In this document: positions 27,398-36,992 of the stretch, piece after piece
Layout of the letters: each line of letters starts with the position of its first letter
Position numbering within the stretch: position 1 is the stretch's first letter
Origin: Deltaproteobacteria bacterium
GTDB taxonomy: Bacteria; Desulfobacterota; GWC2-55-46; DRQE01
NCBI GenBank assembly: GCA_015492495.1
Contig: WGEY01000038.1
Span: 1-51,511 of the forward strand
Direction of reading: 5' to 3'
DNA: 51,511 bases
Notes under the pieces: model-generated
What the model was told of the DNA's origin: nothing
Databases searched by the model: none
Seen by the model: only the letters and a program-made list of their open reading frames with translations
Program-made: the position numbers and the translations under genes

Positions 27398-29626
27398 ATG
27401 GCACAGGTCCTGAAACATACGCAGCGCTCCGAGCAGAAAAGACGCCAGCGCGAGTTCTATATCATCCTGGCCATAGTGCCGGTCATAGTACTTCTCACCT
27501 ATATCGAGTCCCACATATCCATCATAAGCGGCGACATACCCGTTGCCACCAACATCTTCGTTCTCGGCCTGATCAATATCAACATTATACTCCTGGGGCT
27601 TCTTATATTCCTGGTCTTGAGAAATGCCGTGAAGCTCTTCTTTGAAAGCCGCAGGAAGCTTATGGGCTCCAGGCTCAGGACAAAGCTCATAGCAGCCTTC
27701 GTCGCCCTTACCATCGTCCCTACCTTTCTCCTTTTTTTCGTTGTAATAGGGTTCATAAACAAGAGCATCGACGGCTGGTTCGACATCAAGGTCGAGGATT
27801 CGCTCAAGGAGTCGCTCGAGCTTGCACAAAACTACTACAGGGATACCACGGACAAGATGCTCAACGGTGCCTGGAGGCTGTCCAGCCTCCTGAAACAGAA
27901 AGGGTTTGAGCCGGGCGGGGACGGTCTGCGGGAGTTCCTGGAAACGAAGATGCTGGAGAATGACTTCTCAACCGTTGAGATATACACCGACAAGGGTGAG
28001 AGGGTAGCCTATGCAATAGCAAAGAACGTCAACAGGAACATGGTTCCGGATATCGACATAAAGGAGGTCGCAAAGGCCATAGGTGAAGGCGCAAGGAGCT
28101 TCGTGCAGACGTTGCAGGTCGGGGACGTTGTGAGGGGGATCGCACCGTTGCTTTCGCCTGTGGATGGAAGCGTAACCGGTGCGGTGGTTGTAAGCTACTA
28201 CGTCCCGCGCAGCCTTGTTTCCAAGATGAAGGAGATCTCTGCTGCCTTCGAGGGGTACAAGCAGCTTAAGATACTCAAGAACCCGGTCAAGGCCAGCTAC
28301 TTTACGATCCTTCTGATAATCACCCTGCTCATAGTATTCTTCGCCATATGGATAGGCCAGTATCTCGCCAAGGCCATAACCGTGCCCATATTCGAGCTTG
28401 CCGAAGGCACGCACGCCGTTGCAAGCGGCAACCTCGACTACAGGATAAACGTTGACTCCAACGACGAGATAGGGTTGCTGGTCAAGTCCTTCAACCGGAT
28501 GACAGAGGACCTCAAGGCCGGAAAGTCCGGGCTCGAGCAGGCCAACCGCACCCTTCGAGCCACGAACGCCGAGCTTGAAAGCCGCAGACGCTACATAGAG
28601 ATAGTGTTGGGAAACATTCCGGCAGGTGTCGTGTCCATCGACAAGGACGGCAAGATCACGTCCATAAACAGGGTGGCCGCTGAGATATTCGGTGTTGAGG
28701 AGTCCAACGTGGTTGACAGGGACTACAAGGAGGTCCTGCGTTCGGAGGACAGGGCTTTCCTGGACGACATGATAAAGGAGATGAACGACCTTTCAGCCGA
28801 AACGCTCGAAAGGCAGATGAAGGTCAAGCTCAGGGACAGGATCATGACCGTGCTGGTCAACCTGAATGCGTTGAGGGATGAAGACGGCGAATACCTCGGC
28901 ATGGTGGCGGTGCTCGATGACCTTACGCATCTTCTTAAGACACAGAGGATGCTGGCCTGGAAGGAGGTGGCAAGGAGGATCGCCCACGAGATAAAGAACC
29001 CGCTTACGCCCATAAAGCTTTCGGCCCAGAGGCTGAGGAAGAAGTATATGGACCGCTTCCCTGATGATGACAAGGTATTCGATGAGTGTACGAGGACCAT
29101 CGTGAGGCAGGTCGAGGAGCTTAAGATACTCGTAAACGAGTTTTCAAGCTTCGCAAGGATGCCGGCGGCCGACCCCACCCCCAACGATCTGAACGACATA
29201 GTTCTTGAGACCATAGAGCTGTACAAGACCGGGCACAAGGGGATAAACTTCCAGGCTGTGACTGACCCGAATCTTCCGATACTCAAGATCGACAGGGACC
29301 AGATAAAGAGGGTGCTCATAAACCTCCTCGACAATTCCATCGACTCCATGGACGGGGAGGGCTACGTGAGGGTCGAGACCGGCTATGACGCGGAGTTCAA
29401 CCTTGCGCGCCTCGTTGTTGCGGACACCGGCTGCGGCATTCCGCCGGAGGTCAAGGCCAGGCTCTTTGAGCCGTATTTTTCCACCAAGAAGTCCGGAACG
29501 GGTCTCGGGCTCTCGATAGTGAACAACATAATCGCCGATCACAACGGCTACATAAGGGTCAAGGACAACGAACCAAGGGGCACCAAGTTTGTGATCGAGC
29601 TTCCAGTGACTGTGGGTGTGGCATGA
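27398..29626 (+). CDS. Membrane sensor histidine kinase, NtrY-like
   Basis: This 742-residue kinase has several N-terminal transmembrane segments (about residues 21-36, 53-74 and 97-120), an extracytoplasmic sensing region (120-298), another helix (300-320), HAMP (320-375), PAS (395-510), and a HisKA domain with the phospho-accepting H530 in RRIAHEIKNPLTPIKLSA. The ATPase domain follows with N646 (LLDNSID), DTGCG (676-680) and GTGLGLS (700-706). The layout is that of NtrY. It overlaps the response regulator gene by ATGA, so the two form a coupled pair. The signal is unknown. The family partner often controls nitrogen or redox genes; here the setting next to cytochrome maturation genes may hint at respiration. 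Confidence 0.9.
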   Translation: MAQVLKHTQRSEQKRRQREFYIILAIVPVIVLLTYIESHISIISGDIPVATNIFVLGLININIILLGLLIFLVLRNAVKLFFESRRKLMGSRLRTKLIAAFVALTIVPTFLLFFVVIGFINKSIDGWFDIKVEDSLKESLELAQNYYRDTTDKMLNGAWRLSSLLKQKGFEPGGDGLREFLETKMLENDFSTVEIYTDKGERVAYAIAKNVNRNMVPDIDIKEVAKAIGEGARSFVQTLQVGDVVRGIAPLLSPVDGSVTGAVVVSYYVPRSLVSKMKEISAAFEGYKQLKILKNPVKASYFTILLIITLLIVFFAIWIGQYLAKAITVPIFELAEGTHAVASGNLDYRINVDSNDEIGLLVKSFNRMTEDLKAGKSGLEQANRTLRATNAELESRRRYIEIVLGNIPAGVVSIDKDGKITSINRVAAEIFGVEESNVVDRDYKEVLRSEDRAFLDDMIKEMNDLSAETLERQMKVKLRDRIMTVLVNLNALRDEDGEYLGMVAVLDDLTHLLKTQRMLAWKEVARRIAHEIKNPLTPIKLSAQRLRKKYMDRFPDDDKVFDECTRTIVRQVEELKILVNEFSSFARMPAADPTPNDLNDIVLETIELYKTGHKGINFQAVTDPNLPILKIDRDQIKRVLINLLDNSIDSMDGEGYVRVETGYDAEFNLARLVVADTGCGIPPEVKARLFEPYFSTKKSGTGLGLSIVNNIIADHNGYIRVKDNEPRGTKFVIELPVTVGVA

Positions 29627-30969
29627 AGACGATAATGATCGTTGACGACGAGAAGAATATCAGGTGCTCGCTCGAGGGCGTTCTCGCCGATGAGGGGTAT
29701 GAGGTCACCTCGGCCGGAAGCGCCGAAGAGGCGCTGTCCAAGATAGAGGGTAGCGTTCCGGACCTCGTCCTCCTCGACATATGGCTGCCCGGCATGGACG
29801 GGGTGGATGCCTTGAGGGAGCTTAAGAACCGGTACCCGGACCTTCCTGTGATCATGATATCCGGACACGGGACCGTTGAGACGGCGGTCAAGGCGACAAA
29901 GCTCGGCGCCTACGACTTCCTGGAAAAACCCCTTTCGCTGGAGAAGGTCGTACTTACGGTGGAGCATGCGCTCGAGCAGAAAAGGCTTCGTGAGGAGAAC
30001 CTCGAGCTCATGGAGCGTACACGCAGGGAGTACGTGATAATAGGGCGCTCCGCCGTGATGGAGGAGCTCAAGAGGGATATACTGCGTGTTGCTCCGACCA
30101 ACTCCTGGGTGCTTATTACAGGTGAGAACGGCACCGGCAAGGAGCTCGTGGCCAGAAACATACACCTTAACTCGAACCGCTCCGGCAAGCCCTTTGTCGC
30201 CGTCAACTGCGCGGCGATTCCAGAGGAGCTCATCGAAAGCGAGCTCTTCGGGCATGAAAAGGGTGCCTTCACCGGCGCCGTCTCCTCTAAGAAGGGCAAG
30301 TTCGACATGGCCGACAAGGGTACGCTCTTCCTGGACGAGATAGCGGACATGAGCCTGAAGACGCAGGCCAAGATACTGAGGATACTCGAGGAAGAGAGCT
30401 TCGAGAGGGTGGGGGGTACGAAGAGGATAAGCGTCGACGTCAGGGTCCTTGCCGCCACCAACAAGGACCTCAAGGAGGAGATAACCAAGGGAAACTTCCG
30501 CGAGGACCTCTACTACAGACTGAACGTGATACCATTTCGGGTGCCTTCGTTGAGGGAACGGATAGAGGACATCCCCCTTTTTGTTGACCACTTTCTCACC
30601 GAGTTTTCTTCCGAGGTCGGAAAGGAGGTGCCCAGGGTGACGCCAGAGGCGATGGAGGTCTTCATGAGGTATGACTGGCCCGGTAACGTAAGGGAGCTCA
30701 GAAACCTCATGGAGAGGCTCGTCATAATGACCCCTTCGGATGTCATAACGCCGGATGACATCCCGTCCTACATCAAGGGCGGTCCGGCTGTCCAGTCCAG
30801 GGACATCTTCAGCGGGACCCTCAAGGAGGCCCGGCGCGAATTCGAGAGGGAGTACATCGTAAAGAAGCTCGAGGAGTTCGACGGTAACATCGCCAAGACG
30901 GCTGAGTCAATAGGCATAGAGCGCAGCCACCTCTACAGGAAGATAAAGTCCTACGGCATACGGGTATGA
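29623..30969 (+). CDS. Sigma54-dependent response regulator, NtrX-like
   Basis: The protein is 448 residues. The receiver domain carries the phospho-acceptor D52 (VLLDIWLPGMDG). The AAA+ domain has Walker A GENGTGKE (167-174), the sigma54-contacting loop GAFTGA (214-219) and Walker B LFLDE (235-239). The C-terminal Fis-type helix-turn-helix is NIAKTAESIGIERSHLYRKI. It activates promoters read by RNA polymerase with sigma54 when phosphorylated, most likely by the kinase whose gene it overlaps by four bases. No sigma54 promoter (TGGCAC-N5-TTGC) was found by eye in the window, so target genes are unknown. Confidence 0.93.
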   Translation: MKTIMIVDDEKNIRCSLEGVLADEGYEVTSAGSAEEALSKIEGSVPDLVLLDIWLPGMDGVDALRELKNRYPDLPVIMISGHGTVETAVKATKLGAYDFLEKPLSLEKVVLTVEHALEQKRLREENLELMERTRREYVIIGRSAVMEELKRDILRVAPTNSWVLITGENGTGKELVARNIHLNSNRSGKPFVAVNCAAIPEELIESELFGHEKGAFTGAVSSKKGKFDMADKGTLFLDEIADMSLKTQAKILRILEEESFERVGGTKRISVDVRVLAATNKDLKEEITKGNFREDLYYRLNVIPFRVPSLRERIEDIPLFVDHFLTEFSSEVGKEVPRVTPEAMEVFMRYDWPGNVRELRNLMERLVIMTPSDVITPDDIPSYIKGGPAVQSRDIFSGTLKEARREFEREYIVKKLEEFDGNIAKTAESIGIERSHLYRKIKSYGIRV

Positions 30970-31111
30970 ACATGCATCGCGAGCGCCTGTCTGCGTATGC
31001 TTCACCCGCACAGGCATTCCCCGGAGCCAGCTTCGGGGTTAGCGAGCGAAATATAATCGTACGATTCCTTACATGAGTAGATGCCCCGAGCCCGCTGCAG
31101 GGAGCTTCAAC
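30967..31111 (+). repeat. Extragenic palindromic repeat, copy 3 (long form)
   Basis: It begins with TGAACATGCATCGCGAGCGC (30967), as at 44811, and ends in CCCGAGCCCGCTGCAGGG and GCTTCAAC (31086-31111). Internal pieces (GCGAGCGAAAT near 31040, GATTCCTTACATGAG near 31061) also align with the copy at 48759. The unit is about 145 bases and lies just after the response regulator gene. It contains no open frame of note. Confidence 0.6.
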
Positions 31112-31456
31112 TTGGCCGGTGGTCAGGAGGATTACGGTGTGCCGCCGGAGCCTTCAATGCCGTACCGGCAGCCCGGTAAAATTGACAAATACCAATGCTT
31201 GTGGTAACTAATAATTTTGATCGTCGACCCGCGAGGCCACCTGTAGGCCAGCAGAACGTACCTCGGTTCAGCGAAGGGTGGTTGCGGGGTCTGTTGACGC
31301 GTCGAACCGGATGCGCGGTCTTGTGGACTGCGGAATGATTATATACAAGGGAGTGCTTGGCGAGCGAACATAACCGAGACTTCATTGCACCACCTCCGGT
31401 GGTCACCAGCGGCCTGCCGCAGGAGATCTTCAACCCTTCAGCCGAGGCATGATGTC
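31112..31456. other. Noncoding stretch before second sigma54 activator
   Basis: No gene is supported. It holds a further repeat core, copy 4 (GGCCTGCCGCAGG then ATCTTCAAC, 31411-31433), close to the next gene's start, and a small hairpin CACC/GGTG near 31390. No -35/-10 pair stands out. Confidence 0.4.
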
Positions 31457-32872
31457 ATGAGGAGACCGATACTTCTCATTGTTGATGATGAGCCCGCCGT
31501 CAGGGAGACCCTTGAGATAATACTCGGGGATTACTATGAGACGGTTTCCGTCTCGAACGGGATCGAGGCGTTGGAGGTAGTGAAATCCATGCCTATAGAT
31601 CTCGTTCTGATGGACATAAACCTGCCTCACATGGACGGCTTCAAGTCCCTCCAGAAGATAAAGGAGTTCGATGACGAGATAGGGGTGGTGGTGGTCTCAG
31701 CCATCGACAGCGCCCAGAAGGCGGTCCAGGCACTTAACATGGGCGCCTACGATTACATCACAAAGCCCTTTGAGACCGAAGACCTGCTTTCGACCATCAA
31801 GCGTTACACCGACAGGTTGAACCTTAAAAGAGAGGTGGTCTTTTTAAGGGAGGAGCTGCAGAACCGGCTCGGCTACGGCGATATCATAAGTAAGACGGCG
31901 AGCATGCAGAAGGTCTTCGACCTCGTTAAGAGGGTGAGCAGGACGTCGGCCAGTGTGCTCATAACCGGAGAGAGCGGGACAGGCAAGGAGCTCATCGCCA
32001 GGGCCATACAGGAACTGAGCGACAGGAGAGACAGCCCCTTTGTGGCCGTAAACTGCGGGGCCGTGCCTTCCGAGCTAATGGAGAGCGAGCTCTTCGGTTA
32101 TGAGAAGGGGGCCTTTACCGGGGCTCACGCAACTAAGATAGGCAAGTTCGAGTACGCCGACGGCGGCACGATCTTCCTTGACGAGGTCGCCACCCTGCCC
32201 ATGCATCTCCAGGCCAAGTTCTTGAGGGTCCTTCAGGAGAAGTCCTTTGAGCGTGTCGGCGGGAACAAGGAGATAAAGGTCGATATAAGGGTGCTTGCGG
32301 CGACAAACATCAACCTGGAGGAAGCCGTAAAGAACGGCACCTTCCGCGAAGACCTTTACTACAGGCTCAAGGTCGTGCCCATAGAACTCCCACCGCTTAG
32401 GGAGAGGAAAGAGGACATACCGCTTCTCGTCGAGTACTTTCTGGAAAGGCATTGCAAGAAGTGCAACAAAAACATAAAGGGGATCTCCAGATCAGCGATA
32501 GATGCGCTGGTGGCCTACCCGTGGCCGGGCAATGTAAGGGAGCTCGAAAACCTCATCGAGAGGCTCGTGGTCCTTGCAAAGGACGGTTCCGAGATAACCT
32601 ACGAGGACATTCCGGTCGAAATAGTCTGTCAGGATTCGGATTTTCTGCGTTCCGCCTACGAGATAGAGGACTATCGCAAGGCCTGCAAGACCTTTGAGAG
32701 GCATTACATCATAAGTGTGCTCAACAAGACGAACTGGAACCGTTCGGAGGCCGCCGAGATCATGAAGATACACCGCAACACGCTTCTGTACAAGATGAAG
32801 GAGCTCGGCATAGAGGAGTTGCCTCAGGCACAGCGTCCGAAGCTGAGGATGTGGGCTTTACAAGGCCATTGA
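31457..32872 (+). CDS. Second sigma54-dependent response regulator (NtrC family)
   Basis: The protein is 472 residues. The receiver has D53 (VLMDINLPHMDG). The AAA+ domain has GESGTGKE (171-178), GAFTGA (218-223) and TIFLDEV, and the C-terminal Fis-type helix-turn-helix is NRSEAAEIMKIHRNTLLYKM. The ATG at 31457 gives the usual receiver start MRRPILLIVDDEP; GAGG lies nine bases upstream. The longer open frame from 31385 is not needed. No kinase gene is next to it. It could be a second output of the NtrY-like kinase 1.8 kb upstream or answer to a kinase elsewhere. Its C-terminal tail (ELPQAQRPKLRMWALQGH) extends past the usual end. Confidence 0.92.
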   Translation: MRRPILLIVDDEPAVRETLEIILGDYYETVSVSNGIEALEVVKSMPIDLVLMDINLPHMDGFKSLQKIKEFDDEIGVVVVSAIDSAQKAVQALNMGAYDYITKPFETEDLLSTIKRYTDRLNLKREVVFLREELQNRLGYGDIISKTASMQKVFDLVKRVSRTSASVLITGESGTGKELIARAIQELSDRRDSPFVAVNCGAVPSELMESELFGYEKGAFTGAHATKIGKFEYADGGTIFLDEVATLPMHLQAKFLRVLQEKSFERVGGNKEIKVDIRVLAATNINLEEAVKNGTFREDLYYRLKVVPIELPPLRERKEDIPLLVEYFLERHCKKCNKNIKGISRSAIDALVAYPWPGNVRELENLIERLVVLAKDGSEITYEDIPVEIVCQDSDFLRSAYEIEDYRKACKTFERHYIISVLNKTNWNRSEAAEIMKIHRNTLLYKMKELGIEELPQAQRPKLRMWALQGH

Positions 32873-32925
32873 TTTTATGGTAAGAATCTTGGGTATACTT
32901 CAGCAGAGACCTTAAGGAGGGTCGA

Positions 32926-33678
32926 GTGGCCGGTCATTCCAAGTGGGCGAACATCAAGCATAAGAAGTCAAGGAGTGATGCCAAAAGGGGAAAGCTCTTC
33001 GGCAAGCTTGTAAAGGAGATCATGGTCGCGGCCAAACTCGGCGGAAGCGACCCGTTGGCGAACCCGCGTCTGAGGGCGGCCATCGAGAGGGCAAAGAGCG
33101 AGAACATGCCCTCGGACAACATAGAGAGGGCCGTCAAGAAAGGCGCAGGTGAGCTCGAGGGTGTAAATTACGAGGAGGGCACGTACGAGGGTTACGGTCC
33201 TGGTGGTGTTGCCATACTCGTAAACTACATGACGGACAACAAGAACCGTACCGTCTCGGAGGTGCGCCGGGTCTTTTCAAAGTTCGGCGGCAGCCTCGGC
33301 GAGAGTGGGTCGGTGAGCTGGATATTCGAAAAAAAGGGCATATTCACATTTGATATCAACTCCATGGACGAAGAAAGGCTCATGGAGGCCGCCCTCGAGG
33401 CCGGGGCCGAGGATGTGGTTCAGAATGCAGAGGACGGAGTCTTTGAGGTCTACACGGCCCCGACCGACTTCCACAAGGTGAAGACCGCCTTTGACTCGAT
33501 GGGCTTGAAGTACACGCTCGCCGAGATAAGCATGATACCCAAATCCACCGTGCATGTCGAAGGTAATGACGCACGCAGGGTGCTGAGGCTCATGGAGGAG
33601 CTGGAGGACCTCGACGACGTTCAGGGTGTATACGCCAACTTCGATATGCCGTCAGAGGATATGGAGGATGTCGCCTGA
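32926..33678 (+). CDS. yebC: YebC/PmpR-family regulator or translation factor
   Basis: The 250-residue protein begins with the family signature AGHSKWANIKHKKSRSDAKRGK and has three alpha/beta domains with GGSLGESGSVSWIFEKKG in the middle. YebC-family proteins were described as transcription regulators (PmpR); some members act on the ribosome to relieve stalling at proline runs. Which applies here cannot be told from sequence. The start is a GTG at 32926 with AAGGAGG five bases upstream. A TATACT box at 32894-32899 may be its -10 element, though no good -35 is seen. The ruvCAB genes follow, a common arrangement. Confidence 0.93.
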   Translation: MAGHSKWANIKHKKSRSDAKRGKLFGKLVKEIMVAAKLGGSDPLANPRLRAAIERAKSENMPSDNIERAVKKGAGELEGVNYEEGTYEGYGPGGVAILVNYMTDNKNRTVSEVRRVFSKFGGSLGESGSVSWIFEKKGIFTFDINSMDEERLMEAALEAGAEDVVQNAEDGVFEVYTAPTDFHKVKTAFDSMGLKYTLAEISMIPKSTVHVEGNDARRVLRLMEELEDLDDVQGVYANFDMPSEDMEDVA

Positions 33679-33743
33679 GGGTGCCCTATGTGCGGAGCCC
33701 TGCTGCGCCGGCAAGAGGATTGAAGACGTGTTGCGGGCGTTGA

Positions 33744-33882
33744 GGCCGCAGCAAGCCGCGGTGAGCTTCAATCCGTCAGAGTCGGACAGGGAAGCCCGGC
33801 ATGCAAGGAATCATACGGGGTACACCCCCGGCCCGCCGATCCCGCAGTCCGCTTGGGGAAGCGCCCGCGATGCATCTTCAAC
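33744..33882 (-). repeat. Extragenic palindromic repeat, copy 5
   Basis: On the minus strand from 33882 it reads TTGAAGATGCATCGCGGGCG, then CTTCCCCAAGCGGACTGC, matching the 44811 copy. On the plus strand at its left end GCAAGCCGCGG and GAGCTTCAAT (33751-33772) resembles the family core. It lies between yebC and ruvC and ends about 55 bases before the ruvC start. Confidence 0.5.
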
Positions 33883-33936
33883 TATATCTTCTCACAACGA
33901 CAGATACACCCCAGCCACATGAATAGAGGGGGGAGC

Positions 33937-34443
33937 TTGAGAGTACTGGGAATAGATCCCGGAACCCTTGTGACGGGTTACGGCATCGTCGAGCGGGGCA
34001 GGTCCGGGGACCTTATCCATGTGTGCGACGGTGAGATAAAGGCCGGTAGAGGCGTCACCCTTGCAGAGCGGCTGTTGAGTATTTCGGAGTCGTTAAGAAA
34101 GGTCATCGGCGAATACCGGCCGGATTGCGTCTCGGTCGAGTCGGTATTCTTCGCCAAGAACGTAAAGAGCGCACTCATGCTCGGGCATGCAAGGGGGGTG
34201 GTTCTGCTGAGCGCCGCTTTCTCGAAGCTTCCTGTTCACGAGTACAGTCCCAGGACCGTAAAGCAGGCCGTCGTCGGATACGGCGGGGCGAGCAAGGAGC
34301 AGGTTCAGAAGATGGTCAGCCTTCTCCTAAACACCGCATCCGCGCCGAAGCCGGATGCTGCAGACGCACTTGCCGCGGCAATATGTCATATACACCACTT
34401 TAACGAGCCCCTTGAGTCACTCGCCGCCTCGAGGGCCGAGTAG
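33937..34443 (+). CDS. ruvC: Holliday junction endonuclease RuvC
   Basis: RuvC cuts Holliday junctions symmetrically during recombination. It has the RNase H-like fold with acidic active-site residues in RVLGIDPG (Asp), DCVSVESVFFAKN (Glu) and DAADALAAAICH (Asp pair). The start is taken as a TTG at 33937, because AGAGGGGGGA lies just upstream and the protein then begins MRVLGIDPG like other RuvC proteins. The ATG at 33919 would add six residues and has no ribosome binding site. The result is 168 residues, the normal length. ruvA follows after about 140 noncoding bases. Confidence 0.93.
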   Translation: MRVLGIDPGTLVTGYGIVERGRSGDLIHVCDGEIKAGRGVTLAERLLSISESLRKVIGEYRPDCVSVESVFFAKNVKSALMLGHARGVVLLSAAFSKLPVHEYSPRTVKQAVVGYGGASKEQVQKMVSLLLNTASAPKPDAADALAAAICHIHHFNEPLESLAASRAE

Positions 34444-34582
34444 CGTTAGCACACACGGGCAGAACCAGTTTCCTTGAGCGGCCGTCGGTGGAATGGCGCA
34501 CCATCAATGGTCGGCGGATTCCCGCCGAATAACGCCGTCTGCTCCGAATGTGCACACCCCTCATTGCGGGTACCTCTCGACC

Positions 34583-35188
34583 ATGATAGCCCACATAAAC
34601 GGCAGGCTAATATTCAGATCCCCGGAATCGGTAGTCGTCGACGTAGGCGGCGTGGGCTACGAAGTATCCATCCCTCTGTCCACCTATTACAGGCTCCCGG
34701 ACCTGAACGAGACCGTAGCACTAAATACCGTAACCTTCATAAAGGACGACACAATCCAGCTGTACGGTTTCCTGACAGTCGAGGAAAAGGATCTCTTCAT
34801 GATGCTTATCTCGGTCTCAGGTGTAGGGCCGAGGCTTGCGCGTAACATTCTTTCGGGCACATCCGTGGATGAGCTCGTAGCAATCATAGCAGGGGGCGAT
34901 GTGGCGGCCCTCAAGAGGTTGCCGGGCATAGGTAAAAAGACCGCTGAGCGGGTCATACTCGAGATCAAGGACAAGGTAGGTCCGTCAAGGAAGACCGAAG
35001 CCCTTGAGGCGGCCGGCATGCCACAGATGGATTCGACGGTAAGCGATGTTGTCTCGGCATTGAAGAACCTTGGTTACAGAACGGCGGATGCCGAGGACGC
35101 CGCTCAAAGGGCAAAGAAGAGATGCCCGGAAGGGGCGGGCTTTGAGGATCTCTTCAAGGCGGCCCTGAGAATGCTCTCTAAGAGATAG
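34583..35188 (+). CDS. ruvA: Holliday junction DNA helicase subunit RuvA
   Basis: RuvA binds the four-way junction and loads the RuvB motor. The 201-residue protein starts MIAHINGRLIFRSPE, the standard N-terminus, so the ATG at 34583 is preferred over the longer frame from 34493. The oligonucleotide-binding domain is followed by two helix-hairpin-helix motifs (ISVSGVGPRLARNIL and LKRLPGIGKKTAERVI). The C-terminal domain III (SDVVSALKNLGY) contacts RuvB. No strong ribosome binding site is visible. The gap between ruvC and ruvA (139 bases) is longer than usual. Confidence 0.95.
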   Translation: MIAHINGRLIFRSPESVVVDVGGVGYEVSIPLSTYYRLPDLNETVALNTVTFIKDDTIQLYGFLTVEEKDLFMMLISVSGVGPRLARNILSGTSVDELVAIIAGGDVAALKRLPGIGKKTAERVILEIKDKVGPSRKTEALEAAGMPQMDSTVSDVVSALKNLGYRTADAEDAAQRAKKRCPEGAGFEDLFKAALRMLSKR

Positions 35189-35337
35189 ATTTTGTTCCGT
35201 ATTTTTGTTATAAATAAGGCTTGGCAGGAATACGTGGCGGGTAGCCCGATATTACAGGCTGACTTTATACTCTGAGATCTCTGCTGTCTGAAGCTGCGAA
35301 GGCTTCAAGCCGTGATAACACCACGGGCTCTGAGCTT

Positions 35338-36369
35338 ATGGATGAGAGGGACATAGCACCTGTGAGGCTGGAAGAAGAGGAGGGCTTCGAAGCGAGCCTC
35401 AGGCCCAGGAGCATCGATGAGTACATAGGACAGGAGAAGGTCAAGGACAACCTGAAGATATTCATCGAGGCGGCAAGGGCGAGGGGCGAGGCCCTCGATC
35501 ACGTGCTCTTCTACGGCCCTCCGGGGCTGGGCAAGACGACCCTTGCGCACATAATCTCCCACGAGCTCGGAAGCGACATAAGGACAACGTCCGGTCCGGC
35601 GATAGAGAAGGCCGGCGACCTTGCCGCGATACTGACCAACCTCAAGCGGCGCGACGTCCTCTTCATAGACGAGATCCACCGCATGCCGAACGTGGTGGAA
35701 GAGATCCTCTACCCGGCGATGGAGGACTACCAGATAGACATAATAATAGGGCAGGGTCCTTCGGCGCGCTCCATAAAGCTCGACATCCCCCGTTTTACGC
35801 TCATCGGCGCCACAACGAGGGCAGGGCTCCTGACATCGCCTTTGAGGGACAGGTTCGGCGTCATAGTGAGGCTGGACTTCTACTCGCCCGATGAGCTGAA
35901 GACGATAATCGTCCGTTCAAGCTCGATCCTCGGCATAGAGATCACACCGGAAGGCGCCTATGAGATAGCGAGGCGCTCAAGGGGTACGCCCAGGATCGCG
36001 AACAGGCTCCTGAGGAGGGTGAGGGATTACGCCGAGGTCAAGCACGACGGCGTCATTACGGGAACCGTGGCCGAAAGCGCCCTCCAGATGCTGGAGATAG
36101 ATTCCCGCGGCTTCGACAAGATGGACAGAAGGATACTGCTCACCATAATAGACAAGTTCAGCGGCGGCCCGGTGGGCATAGAGTCGCTTGCAGCCGCACT
36201 CCACGAAGACAAGGACGCGCTTGAAGACCTCTACGAACCGTATCTCATACAGGAGGGTTTCCTCAAGAGGACCTCGAGGGGAAGGGTTGCCACCGAGATC
36301 GCATATAAGCATGTGGGAAGGGTCTTTGCGGGCCCGGGTGACAACAACAGCCAGGGCAGGCTCTTGTAG
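35338..36369 (+). CDS. ruvB: Holliday junction branch migration ATPase RuvB
   Basis: RuvB is the hexameric AAA+ motor that drives branch migration with RuvA. The 343-residue protein has Walker [11 protein letters not shown], Walker [10 protein letters not shown], the sensor-1 region GATTRAGLL, the arginine finger in PLRDRFG, and a C-terminal winged helix ([13 protein letters not shown]). The N-terminal [12 protein letters not shown] is typical. There is a gap of about 150 bases after ruvA with no feature recognised. queH follows 24 bases downstream. Confidence 0.97.
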   Translation: MDERDIAPVRLEEEEGFEASLRPRSIDEYIGQEKVKDNLKIFIEAARARGEALDHVLFYGPPGLGKTTLAHIISHELGSDIRTTSGPAIEKAGDLAAILTNLKRRDVLFIDEIHRMPNVVEEILYPAMEDYQIDIIIGQGPSARSIKLDIPRFTLIGATTRAGLLTSPLRDRFGVIVRLDFYSPDELKTIIVRSSSILGIEITPEGAYEIARRSRGTPRIANRLLRRVRDYAEVKHDGVITGTVAESALQMLEIDSRGFDKMDRRILLTIIDKFSGGPVGIESLAAALHEDKDALEDLYEPYLIQEGFLKRTSRGRVATEIAYKHVGRVFAGPGDNNSQGRLL

Positions 36370-36392
36370 CACCGCCCACGAGGAGATCACAG

Positions 36393-36938
36393 GTGGAGCG
36401 TATACTAGTACACATGTGTTGCGGTCCTTGTTCCATCTATCCCCTTAGGAACATACTGGGCAGAGACATCGAGGTACACGGCTTCTTCTACAACCCCAAT
36501 ATCCATCCGTTCGAGGAGTTCAAGAGGCGTATAGAAGCGGCGAAAAAACTCGCCGGTTTGATGGAGATAGACGCGATCTTCCATGAAGACTACGAACCGC
36601 GCCCCTTTTTCTGCGGGTTGCCAGGGATCGACAAGAAGCGGCTTCCGAAGGAAGAAAGGTGCGCCCACTGTTATGCGCTGAGGCTTGACAGGACCGCCCG
36701 TACCGCAAGGGACCATGGATTCGACTTCTTCACATCCTCGCTCCTTTACAGCAAGTTCCAGGACCACGAAGGTATAATATCGCTCGGGCTTGACATGGAG
36801 CAGAAATACCGTATACCCTTTTATTACGAGGACTTCAGGGAGGGGTGGAAAGAAGGTATACAGGAGTCGCGCAGGATGGGCCTGTACAGGCAGAAGTACT
36901 GCGGGTGCATCTTCAGCAGGATCGAAAGAGGGCTCTGA
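36393..36938 (+). CDS. queH: Epoxyqueuosine reductase QueH
   Basis: QueH (formerly DUF208) reduces epoxyqueuosine in tRNA to queuosine, the last step of that pathway, and is unrelated to QueG. The 181-residue protein shows the key cysteine pairs: MCCGPCSIYPL near the N-terminus, ERCAHCYALR in the middle and KYCGCIFS at the C-terminus, the ligands of the Fe-S and metal site. FTSSLLYSKFQDHE is a further family motif. The start is a GTG at 36393 with GAGGAG seven bases upstream. It lies 24 bases after ruvB and about 54 bases before the MAT gene. Confidence 0.92.
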   Translation: MERILVHMCCGPCSIYPLRNILGRDIEVHGFFYNPNIHPFEEFKRRIEAAKKLAGLMEIDAIFHEDYEPRPFFCGLPGIDKKRLPKEERCAHCYALRLDRTARTARDHGFDFFTSSLLYSKFQDHEGIISLGLDMEQKYRIPFYYEDFREGWKEGIQESRRMGLYRQKYCGCIFSRIERGL

Positions 36939-36992
36939 GAATGCACGTCGGGTGCGTATAATTGAAATCTCCTTGCCTTGAGGTGCCGCCGC